The notes under the pieces: model-generated
Database searches by the model: none
Told to the model about the DNA's origin: nothing
Seen by the model: only the letters and a program-made list of their open reading frames with translations
Shown here: positions 1 to 5,571 of the stretch, piece after piece
How positions within the stretch are numbered: position 1 is the stretch's first letter
How the letters are laid out: each line of letters begins with the position of its first letter
Program-made: the position numbers and the translations under genes
NCBI GenBank assembly: GCA_026984415.1
Contig: JALSSE010000453.1
Location: 1-6,526, forward strand
DNA from: Hydrogenothermaceae bacterium
GTDB lineage: Bacteria; Aquificota; Aquificae; Hydrogenothermales; Hydrogenothermaceae
Direction of reading: 5' to 3'
Length of the DNA: 6,526 bases

Positions 1-215
1 ATTCTTACAATTTCAACATCTAAACTTGTTTCTTCTTTCATCTCTCTTTTAAGGGCATCTTCAACTTTTTCGCCAACATCAACAAACCCGCCGGGTATAG
101 CAAGTCCTAAAGGCGGATTTTTTCTTTCTATCAAAACTATTCCCTTAAAATTATCATTTTCATCAAAAATTTGAATTATTCCATCAGTTGCTAAAAATGG
201 TGTTTTAATTGCCAA
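1..215 (-). CDS. Nudix hydrolase, N-terminal part (runs off the left edge)
   Basis: This is the first 71 codons of a leftward gene whose 3' part lies outside the window. The translation has a beta-strand-rich start ([14 protein letters not shown]), then [10 protein letters not shown], then a Nudix box at residues 43-65. In the box, G43, E49, R57, E58, E61 and E62 fit the G-x5-E-x7-RE-U-x-EE-x-G-U pattern. E58, E61 and E62 would bind the metal. The one deviation is S64 where the box normally has glycine. Nudix enzymes hydrolyse nucleoside diphosphates linked to another moiety. The [11 protein letters not shown] context resembles ADP-ribose pyrophosphatase-type members, but the substrate cannot be fixed from this fragment. 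The start is TTG at 215-213: an in-frame stop lies two codons upstream, and an AGGGGA Shine-Dalgarno sits 7 bases before it. The gene is divergent from the outer-membrane protein gene. Confidence 0.9.
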   Translation of the reverse strand, partial: MAIKTPFLATDGIIQIFDENDNFKGIVLIERKNPPLGLAIPGGFVDVGEKVEDALKREMKEETSLDVEIVR

Positions 216-222
216 TTTTTAT

Positions 223-228
223 TCCCCT
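223..228 (-). promoter_or_regulatory. Shine-Dalgarno that fixes the TTG start of the Nudix gene
   Basis: On the minus strand the sequence reads AGGGGA, followed 7 bases later by TTG GCA. An in-frame TAA lies between the two, so the TTG at 215 is the only reasonable start even though it is not ATG. Confidence 0.65.
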
Positions 229-344
229 GTTAATAATTTTTTAAATAATCCGAAAAACTTAAGTATACAAAGTGTAAAAAATGTTTATATATTATAAAAT
301 AGTTTAATTATGATTACTTTACGTTTTTAATCTTTCCTGTTACT

Positions 345-352
345 GAGGTGAT
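345..352 (+). promoter_or_regulatory. Strong Shine-Dalgarno ahead of the outer-membrane protein gene
   Basis: GAGGTGAT is an 8-base complement to the usual 3' end of 16S rRNA. It lies directly before a decoy ATG at 353 (a three-codon reading frame, M-L-L-stop) and 8 bases before the real ATG at 361. The decoy frame ends at 364 in an ATGA overlap with the real start. Confidence 0.6.
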
Positions 353-360
353 ATGCTTTT

Positions 361-1257
361 ATGATTTATAGATATTTACTTACCCTGGCCTTTTTGTTGT
401 TTTTCTTTGCCAATAGTTATAGTTTCCCAAGTTTTAAAATAGAAGGTGGGGTAGGTAAAGCTAAATTAGATGTTGAAGGTCATTTAAGATTTAAAGACCA
501 CAACATAAATGTAAAATTTAGTGGACAACCTCATGCTACACATGCATATCTTAAATTAAAATTTGATAATCCCTTTTTACCAAGTTTTAAGTTTGAAACA
601 ATTTCATATGAGTTTAAAGGAAAAGGTGAATCTGGTATAAGTAGCTTATTTCTTTTAGATAACGCTACAAAACCTATTTTTGATAAACTTCCTTTTGTTC
701 CAAGTCCATTTGGTTTTGGAAAAAAATATTTTGGAGCAGCTTACGATTTTTTTGATAACATTTATGTTGGAAACGCCCAGATTGATGTTTATACAAAAGT
801 CAGGGAAATGGATTACATAATCTATTATGATTTGCCGTTTATTATTCCAAGGGGTATTTTACTTATTCCAAAATTTGGTTATGCCCATAAATATGTAAAT
901 TTAAAAGCAAAAACAGTTATTTCTTTTATTTTAGAAACAACAGAAAAAATTAAATTCCAACAGCACGTCCCTATGATGTACTACGGTTTTGAGGCATTTG
1001 TTCCTGTAATTCCAAAGAAGTTTGATATTGAAATGGAATTTGAAGGAAAAGAAACAGGAGCAAAGAATAAACTTTATATAGATTTAAGTGCAGTATTGAG
1101 ATTTAGATTTTATGACACAATACATGTTGGAATTGGGTATAGATACTGGAAATTAAGGGGAAAAAACGTAAAAACTGAAGACTCTGATGTTTCAGATGAA
1201 GTTGATTTAAAGTACTTTATGAAAGGATACTTCTGGGAGACAGGAATAAAGTTCTAA
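361..1257 (+). CDS. Outer-membrane beta-barrel protein (resembles the TIGR04219 family)
   Basis: This is a 298-residue predicted exported protein. Residues 1-21 form a classic signal peptide: a short basic start (Arg4), a hydrophobic core of Leu/Phe/Ala, then Asn-Ser-Tyr-Ser before Phe22, which suits signal peptidase I. The rest alternates polar and hydrophobic residues in short strands rich in Tyr, Phe and Lys, for example YLKLKF (63-68), HVGIGYRYW (255-263) and IDVYTKV, with no further long hydrophobic helix. It ends in Phe, as many barrels do for recognition by the outer-membrane assembly machinery. The LKLKFDNPFLPSFKFE and GIGYRYWKL stretches resemble my recollection of TIGR04219 outer-membrane proteins. 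That family call is from memory and no specific function is known. The start at ATG 361 is set by an in-frame TGA at 349. The gene lies 64 bases upstream of mutS2 on the same strand with no obvious terminator between, so the two may be co-transcribed. Confidence 0.65.
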   Translation: MIYRYLLTLAFLLFFFANSYSFPSFKIEGGVGKAKLDVEGHLRFKDHNINVKFSGQPHATHAYLKLKFDNPFLPSFKFETISYEFKGKGESGISSLFLLDNATKPIFDKLPFVPSPFGFGKKYFGAAYDFFDNIYVGNAQIDVYTKVREMDYIIYYDLPFIIPRGILLIPKFGYAHKYVNLKAKTVISFILETTEKIKFQQHVPMMYYGFEAFVPVIPKKFDIEMEFEGKETGAKNKLYIDLSAVLRFRFYDTIHVGIGYRYWKLRGKNVKTEDSDVSDEVDLKYFMKGYFWETGIKF

Positions 1258-1303
1258 AATCATTGTTCAAAATAAAAATCAGCATAAAATATACAAAAAT
1301 TTT

Positions 1304-1310
1304 GAGGAGG
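1304..1310 (+). promoter_or_regulatory. Shine-Dalgarno of mutS2, with an out-of-frame decoy ATG
   Basis: GAGGAGG is a very strong ribosome binding site. One base after it lies an ATG (1312) that opens a five-codon frame (M-N-F-F-A-stop, ending at 1329), out of frame with mutS2. The mutS2 TTG start follows 11 bases after the site. An in-frame TGA at 1313-1315 leaves only TTG at 1322, or the rare ATT at 1316, as possible starts. Confidence 0.6.
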
Positions 1311-1321
1311 TATGAATTTTT

Positions 1322-3652
1322 TTGCGTGAAAAAGATTTTGAAATATTAGAGTTCTATAAATTTTTAGAAAACCTTTCTGAATTTACATCAAATGAAAAAA
1401 CAAAACGAAAAATATATGAACTAAAACCAACAAAAGACGAATTTTCTCTAAAAAGTAAAATAAAAGAAACAGAAGAATTTATAAATATACTGAACTATGA
1501 AGGCTATTTCCCATTAACAGAATATCCAGATATTGAAAAAAGCCTTGATTTATTAAAAATAGAAGATAGCATACTCTCTTCACAGGAAATAAAAAATATC
1601 GGAACTGTTTATTATATTTCAAGGGAAATAAGAAATTTTTTATCTCCACATATAAAGAACACAGAAATACTGATAAAACATTTTAAAAATCTTTATCCTT
1701 CAAGGGAAGTAGAAAGGATAATAAATGACAGCATAGATAACTCAGGTAGTATTAAAGATTCTGCAAGTAGAGATTTATCAAGAATTAGAAAAGATATAAA
1801 AGAGATTGAAAGAAAAGTTATCTCCATTTTAGAATCAATGGTTAATAAACATAGCTACTCTGATATAATTCAGGATAGAATTGTAACAATCAGAAAAAAT
1901 AGATTTGTAATACCTGTAAGACAGAATTTTTCATCTAAAATAAAAGGGATAATCCACGACCGTTCTTCTTCTGGACAAACAATATATTTAGAACCAGAAA
2001 ATGTTGTTGAACTAAACAATAAACTATCTGACTTAAAAATAAAAGAGAAAATTGAAATAAGAAAGATTTTAAAATTCTTAACAGGTATTTTAAGGGACAA
2101 GTATAACCAGATATATTCTAATTTTGAAAAAATTATTTATTTTGACTTACTTTACACAAAATACAAATTTGCAAGGGAATTTAACGCAGTTTTTCCCGAA
2201 ATAGAAGATGAAATATTACTGAAAGAAGCTAAACATCCACTATTTTTATTTAACAAAAAAGATTTTAAACCTTTAGATATTATTGTAAATAAAGACAAAA
2301 AAGGATTAATTATAACTGGTCCAAACACTGGTGGAAAAACGGTAACACTAAAAACATTAGGAATTTTATCCTTGATTTTTCAAACTGGCATTCCTATTCC
2401 AGTTTCTGAAGGAAGTAAAATCCCTGTATTTGATAATATTTTTGCCGATATTGGAGATTTACAGAGTATAGAACAGGATTTATCAACCTATTCAGCCCAT
2501 ATACAGAACATAAAAGAAATAGTAGAAAAAGTAGATGAAAAAAGCCTTGTCCTTTTAGATGAATTAATACCCGGTACTGACCCAGATGAAGGTTCTGCAA
2601 TAGGTATTGGTATCTTAAAGAAATTGAAAAAGAAAAGTAGTTTTATACTTGTAACAAGTCATTTTAAACAGATAAAAATGTTTGGGCTTTCAGATGATTA
2701 TTTTGAAATAGCCTCTGTTGGTTTTGACAAGAACACCCTTTCACCAACTTACAAAATTTATTACAAAACAGTTGGACAAAGTATGGCTTTTTTCATTGCT
2801 GAAAAGTTAGGCTTTGATAAAGAAATTTTAGAAGATGCCCGCCAGTACCTTGATGAGTCTTCATTAAAAATGGAAGAAGTTATTGAAACCCTTGAAAATT
2901 ACAAATCTGCCTATGAAAGAGAGCATGAAGAGTTATTAAAATTAAAAAAAGAAGTTGAAGAAAACAGAAAAAAATACAAAAAACTTGTAAAAGAACTTGA
3001 AGAAAAGAAAAAAGAAAAATGGATTAAAGAGCTTAAAGAAGTTGAAGACTACGTAAACAATATAAGAAAAGAAGGATATGAAATCATACAAAAAATAAAA
3101 ACTAATCCTTCAGGGAAAGATTTGGAAAGGTTTATTTTAGATAAAAAGCAAAATATCTCTTCTATTTTAGAAGAAAAATATGAAAATAATGAAAAAGAAA
3201 ACATAGAGATAAACATAGGAGATAAAGTTAAGTTTAAAGGTAAAAATACCGTCGGTGAGGTTGTTTCAGTAAGAGAAGAAAAAGCAAATGTCAGTTTTAA
3301 TGGTCTGAAAATGTGGGTAAAACTTTCAGATTTGGAAAAAGTAGATGAAGAAAAAAATCAGGCGAAAAAGATAACTAAAAAATTTAATGTAAGTAAAACA
3401 AGAATTAAAGTATCTCCAGAAATAAAACTTATTGGAAAAACAAGAGAAGAAGCTATCGCAGAGTTAAACGATTATCTCGATAGGGCTGTTCTGGAAGGGC
3501 TTTCTACAATAAGAATTATCCATGGATATGGTTCTGGAGTTTTAAGAAAAGCAATTAGAGAGCATTTAAAAAATCTTCCTTATAATATTTCTTTTGAAGA
3601 TGCCCCTTACCACGAAGGTGGAATGGGTGTAACAATCGCCCATATAAAATGA
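1322..3652 (+). CDS. mutS2: Endonuclease/ATPase MutS2
   Basis: This is a full-length 776-residue MutS2, the usual size for the family. It lacks the mismatch-recognition domain of MutS. Residues 1-300 are the helical core/lever region. The ATPase has Walker A GPNTGGKT at 333-340, the MutS signature ADIGDLQSIEQDLSTYS at 375-391, Walker B LLDE ending D413-E414, and the TSH switch at 445-447. A charged coiled coil spans about 517-600, a KOW-like module (GDKVKF) about 630-676, and a C-terminal Smr domain about 698-776 with IIHGYGSG at 732-739. MutS2 proteins bind branched DNA and limit recombination in some bacteria; in Bacillus subtilis MutS2 rescues collided ribosomes. Which role applies here is open. 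The Smr LDLRG motif is replaced by IKLIG (701-705), and the post-Walker-B loop reads ELIPGTDP rather than the common ELGAGTDP. The TTG start gives the expected N-terminus of the family. Confidence 0.96.
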   Translation: MREKDFEILEFYKFLENLSEFTSNEKTKRKIYELKPTKDEFSLKSKIKETEEFINILNYEGYFPLTEYPDIEKSLDLLKIEDSILSSQEIKNIGTVYYISREIRNFLSPHIKNTEILIKHFKNLYPSREVERIINDSIDNSGSIKDSASRDLSRIRKDIKEIERKVISILESMVNKHSYSDIIQDRIVTIRKNRFVIPVRQNFSSKIKGIIHDRSSSGQTIYLEPENVVELNNKLSDLKIKEKIEIRKILKFLTGILRDKYNQIYSNFEKIIYFDLLYTKYKFAREFNAVFPEIEDEILLKEAKHPLFLFNKKDFKPLDIIVNKDKKGLIITGPNTGGKTVTLKTLGILSLIFQTGIPIPVSEGSKIPVFDNIFADIGDLQSIEQDLSTYSAHIQNIKEIVEKVDEKSLVLLDELIPGTDPDEGSAIGIGILKKLKKKSSFILVTSHFKQIKMFGLSDDYFEIASVGFDKNTLSPTYKIYYKTVGQSMAFFIAEKLGFDKEILEDARQYLDESSLKMEEVIETLENYKSAYEREHEELLKLKKEVEENRKKYKKLVKELEEKKKEKWIKELKEVEDYVNNIRKEGYEIIQKIKTNPSGKDLERFILDKKQNISSILEEKYENNEKENIEINIGDKVKFKGKNTVGEVVSVREEKANVSFNGLKMWVKLSDLEKVDEEKNQAKKITKKFNVSKTRIKVSPEIKLIGKTREEAIAELNDYLDRAVLEGLSTIRIIHGYGSGVLRKAIREHLKNLPYNISFEDAPYHEGGMGVTIAHIK

Positions 3653-3677
3653 AATATATACTATCTAGAAATTATTC

Positions 3678-3699
3678 AGTAAATAAACTTTCGTTTACT
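3678..3699. repeat. Short inverted repeat downstream of mutS2
   Basis: AGTAAA at 3678-3683 is the reverse complement of TTTACT at 3694-3699, with a 10-base loop. An alternative inner hairpin pairs TAAAC (3684-3688) with GTTTA (3693-3697) around a TTTC loop. No T-tract follows, so it is not a standard terminator. It could be a processing or protein-binding site, or chance in AT-rich DNA. Confidence 0.35.
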
Positions 3700-3746
3700 A
3701 TGCAAATCAAATTTAATAAAAACTAATGCATTTTGTTAAACTTTTT

Positions 3747-3770
3747 TAAAAGCAACTTTTATATTTTTAC
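3747..3770 (+). terminator. Weak terminator-like hairpin after mutS2
   Basis: TAAAAG (3747-3752) and CTTTTA (3756-3761) form a 6-bp stem with a CAA loop, followed by a T-rich run (TATTTTT). The stem has only one G-C pair and would be very weak at the growth temperature of a thermophile. It is the best terminator candidate in the gap, but it may not function. Confidence 0.25.
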
Positions 3771-3812
3771 CAATTATGGATATGTTGTAAAATTTTAAAA
3801 ATTAACTATTGT

Positions 3813-3818
3813 TATAAT
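3813..3818 (+). promoter_or_regulatory. -10 box of the toxin-antitoxin operon
   Basis: A perfect TATAAT lies 32 bases before the antitoxin ATG. No good -35 is seen at 16-18 bases upstream (TTGTAA at 3785-3790 is 22 bases away). Two TTATAA palindromes, 3812-3817 and 3832-3837, are exactly 20 bases apart and flank the expected transcription start near 3825. That spacing would suit an autoregulatory operator, though this is inference. Confidence 0.4.
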
Positions 3819-3849
3819 TTAAGATATTTACTTATAAGAGGTTAAAATA

Positions 3850-4029
3850 ATGCGAACCATTAATCTTAATGACCTTCCTGAAGAAGCACAAAGAGAATTA
3901 TTAGATTTTTATGAGTTTTTGCTCCAAAAATATAAAAAAAGAAAGAAAAAAAAGAAAATAGATGAAATAATTCCCAGAAAAGTTAAAGTGTTCCAGCCAA
4001 TAGAAAGAGAAGAAATGTATGAAAGATAA
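3850..4029 (+). CDS. VapB-like antitoxin, DUF2281 type
   Basis: This is a 59-residue protein (ATG at 3850, TAA at 4027-4029). Its N-terminal half carries LPEEAQRELLDFYEFLLQKY (residues 9-28), the hallmark of DUF2281 proteins, which are commonly paired with PIN-domain toxins. A run of nine basic residues follows (29-36 plus neighbours, KKRKKKKK). The tail reads KVKVFQPIEREEMYER (44-59), a conserved ending that by analogy should bind and block the toxin. DUF2281 proteins are small antitoxins; DNA binding and self-repression are typical of VapB partners but not visible here. AAGAGG at 3836-3841 is the ribosome binding site. The gene overlaps the toxin start by 11 bases, so translation of the two is probably coupled. 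The lysine codons form A7 (3934-3940) and A8 (3946-3953) tracts, which are prone to slippage. Confidence 0.85.
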   Translation: MRTINLNDLPEEAQRELLDFYEFLLQKYKKRKKKKKIDEIIPRKVKVFQPIEREEMYER

Positions 4030-4444
4030 GATATTTGTAGATACAAACATTTGGTTATATGCTTTTATGGAACAGGATTCTCAAAAAACATCAATATCGA
4101 AAGAAATAATAGATGAAAATATAGAGCGAACTTATTTAAGTACACAAATTTTAAATGAAATCTGTATTAATCTTTTAAAAAAAGCTAATTATTCTGAAAA
4201 AGAGATAAAATACTTAATTAAAAATTTAAATGATGTGTATGAAATATTCCCAATAAGGGTAGAAGATTGTATCAAGGCTTCAGAAATTAGAGGAAAGTTT
4301 TACATCTCTTATTGGGACAGTTTAGTTATAGCATCTGCATTAAATAATAAGTGTAGTGTCCTATATTCAGAAGATATGCAGCATAATCAAACTATAGAAG
4401 GCAAGTTAAAAATAATAAATCCATTTTTAAAAATTAAGGATTAA
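4019..4444 (+). CDS. PIN-domain toxin, VapC-like ribonuclease
   Basis: This is a 141-residue PIN protein, close to the usual VapC length. The acidic residues expected to hold the catalytic metal are all present: D8 in FVDTN, E47 in STQILNE, D100 in YWDSLVIASA, and E118/D119 in LYSEDMQ. Such toxins cleave RNA (tRNA or rRNA in characterised cases) when released from their antitoxin; the target here is unknown. The start ATG lies inside the last codons of the antitoxin gene in the +1 frame, with only a purine-rich GAGAAGAA upstream, consistent with coupled translation. The gene ends 22 bases before the converging rdgB stop, with no convincing terminator between. The catalytic set looks intact, so the toxin is probably active. 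Confidence 0.9.
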   Translation: MKDKIFVDTNIWLYAFMEQDSQKTSISKEIIDENIERTYLSTQILNEICINLLKKANYSEKEIKYLIKNLNDVYEIFPIRVEDCIKASEIRGKFYISYWDSLVIASALNNKCSVLYSEDMQHNQTIEGKLKIINPFLKIKD

Positions 4445-4466
4445 CCATCTATAATATCTACAGAAA

Positions 4467-5093
4467 TTAATCTAACAATTTTTTAAGTTTTTCTAAAAGT
4501 TTTCTTACAGCTTTTCCTCTGTGGCTTATTTTATTTTTTTCCTCTGGAGATAGCTCAGCCATTGTTCTGTCATAACCTTCTGGAATAAAGATAGGGTCAT
4601 ATCCAAAACCTTTTTCCCCTCTTGGTTCTTCTGCTATTTCACCATAGCAATAACCTTCTGTCCATAGTCCAAAATCTTCAAATACATAAAAAACAAGATT
4701 ACTTACAAACCTTGCCTTTCTGTTTTTTTTATCCTTCATAAGTCTGAGAACTTTCATTATATTTGCAAGGTCTGGATTTTCCTGTATTCTTTCCTCTCCT
4801 CCGTAAATATCAAGGGCAAAAAATCTTGCAGAAAAAACACCAGGGAAATTATCCAATGCTTCAATTTCTAATCCTGCATCTTCAGCAATTACTGGAATTT
4901 TAAAAAATTCGGCGTATTCTTTTGCTTTTTTTATGGCATTTTCAAGGAAAGTTTCCCTATCTTCAACTACAACAGGTTTTTCATGAAAGTCTTTTAAAGA
5001 TAAAATTTCAATATTTAGCTCTTTAAATAGTTCTCTAAATTCTTTTAATTTTCCTTCATTTGTTGTTGCAATTAATATTTTGTCTATTTTCAT
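4467..5093 (-). CDS. rdgB: XTP/dITP diphosphatase (RdgB/HAM1 family)
   Basis: This is a 208-residue non-canonical purine NTP pyrophosphatase that hydrolyses dITP, ITP and XTP to monophosphates, keeping deaminated purines out of DNA and RNA. All family motifs are present in order: [10 protein letters not shown] near 10-19, [10 protein letters not shown] at 71-80, PGVFSARF at 84-91, GFGYDPIF at 162-169, AELSPEEKN at 179-187 and SHR at 190-192. D72 corresponds to the catalytic aspartate of the ADDSGL motif. The preceding residue is Glu and the next Ala, a tolerated variation. It is the last gene of the yebC-ruvC-rdgB operon. Its AAGGTGA ribosome binding site overlaps the ruvC stop codon, and 9 bases separate the two genes. 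An A8 run on the coding strand (complement of 4723-4730) lies in the KDKKN segment. Confidence 0.96.
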   Translation of the reverse strand: MKIDKILIATTNEGKLKEFRELFKELNIEILSLKDFHEKPVVVEDRETFLENAIKKAKEYAEFFKIPVIAEDAGLEIEALDNFPGVFSARFFALDIYGGEERIQENPDLANIMKVLRLMKDKKNRKARFVSNLVFYVFEDFGLWTEGYCYGEIAEEPRGEKGFGYDPIFIPEGYDRTMAELSPEEKNKISHRGKAVRKLLEKLKKLLD

Positions 5094-5102
5094 TCTTCAC
5101 CT

Positions 5103-5570
5103 TTAAATATTTTTTCTGTTTATCCAGTGGCAGAATGCAACAGCAATAGCATCAGCTTCGTCCTGTGAATTTACTTCAACTCCACATATATATTTTACCA
5201 TTTCAGATACATGATTTTTATCTGCCCATCCGTAGCCTGTCATAGCATTTTTTACCTTTTGTGGGGTGTACTCGTATATTTCTAAATTGTAAATAGAAGA
5301 TAAAAGTAAAATAACCCCCCTTACCTCTCCTAACCTGATTAAAGACTGGATATTTTTTCCGTAGAAAGAAGATTCAAGGGATATTTCATGGGGATTATAC
5401 GTTTCTATTATGTCTTTTAAAGAATTAAAAATATTTTTTAAGTTTGAAGGTCTTTTTTTTGAAGTGATAACAGAGGAAAAGACGAGATTAAAGTTATTTC
5501 CTTTAATCTCTGCAACTGCAACCCCTGTTTTATAGTTTCCCGGGTCTATTCCTAATATTTTTATACCCAA
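5103..5570 (-). CDS. ruvC: Crossover junction endodeoxyribonuclease RuvC
   Basis: This 155-residue protein is the Holliday-junction resolvase, which works as a dimer with RuvAB to nick four-way junctions symmetrically. The RNase H-like active site is complete: D9 in GIDPG, E66 in SLES, and D137 and D140 in QDEADAIAVA. The SFYGKN and QKVKNAMTGYGWADKN segments match the family. The start is TTG at 5570-5568, one base after the yebC stop, and gives the expected N-terminus directly before the GIDPG strand. No clear Shine-Dalgarno is visible, so translation probably depends on ribosomes finishing yebC. The yebC-ruvC pair is adjacent in many bacteria. ruvA and ruvB are not in the window. Confidence 0.96.
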   Translation of the reverse strand: MGIKILGIDPGNYKTGVAVAEIKGNNFNLVFSSVITSKKRPSNLKNIFNSLKDIIETYNPHEISLESSFYGKNIQSLIRLGEVRGVILLLSSIYNLEIYEYTPQKVKNAMTGYGWADKNHVSEMVKYICGVEVNSQDEADAIAVAFCHWINRKNI

Positions 5571-5571
5571 T

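Larger units (their letters stand above)
216..360. promoter_or_regulatory. Divergent intergenic region with weak promoter-like elements
   Basis: This 145-bp AT-rich gap must drive the Nudix gene leftward and the outer-membrane protein gene rightward. On the plus strand, TATACA (264-269) and TATATT (288-293) are 18 bases apart and could be -35 and -10. On the minus strand, TATACT (complement of 262-267) is a good -10 match but has no clear -35. The two candidates overlap. In a sequence this AT-rich such matches are weak evidence. No strong hairpin is visible. Confidence 0.3.
3653..3849. other. Non-coding gap between mutS2 and the toxin-antitoxin pair
   Basis: This 197-bp stretch is very AT-rich and holds no recognisable gene on either strand. 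It contains a small inverted repeat (3678-3699), a weak terminator-like hairpin (3747-3770), a TATAAT box (3813-3818) and the ribosome binding site of the antitoxin gene (AAGAGG at 3836-3841, 8 bases before its ATG). Confidence 0.6.

Noticed and set aside
216..360. Riboswitch or structured leader ahead of the outer-membrane protein gene
   Set aside because: The gap is short and AT-rich, with no conserved aptamer-like motif or stable stem that I can see.
1870..2100. Open frame on the minus strand inside mutS2
   Set aside because: It is antisense to the well-conserved MutS2 core, has no ribosome binding site and has a low-complexity hydrophobic translation typical of a shadow frame.
2394..2600. 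Second minus-strand open frame inside mutS2
   Set aside because: It lies opposite the conserved Walker B and signature region, and its Leu/Phe-rich translation matches no family I recognise.
3653..3849. Remnant of a mobile element or a small RNA between mutS2 and the toxin-antitoxin pair
   Set aside because: No terminal inverted repeats with flanking duplications, no transposase remnant, and no stable GC-containing fold. The inverted repeat at 3678-3699 is too short to support either idea.
4445..4500. Possible bidirectional terminator between the toxin gene and rdgB
   Set aside because: Only a 5-bp AAATT/AATTT pairing followed by T6 is visible, with no G-C pairs. It would be unstable at high temperature and lies mostly inside the rdgB coding end.
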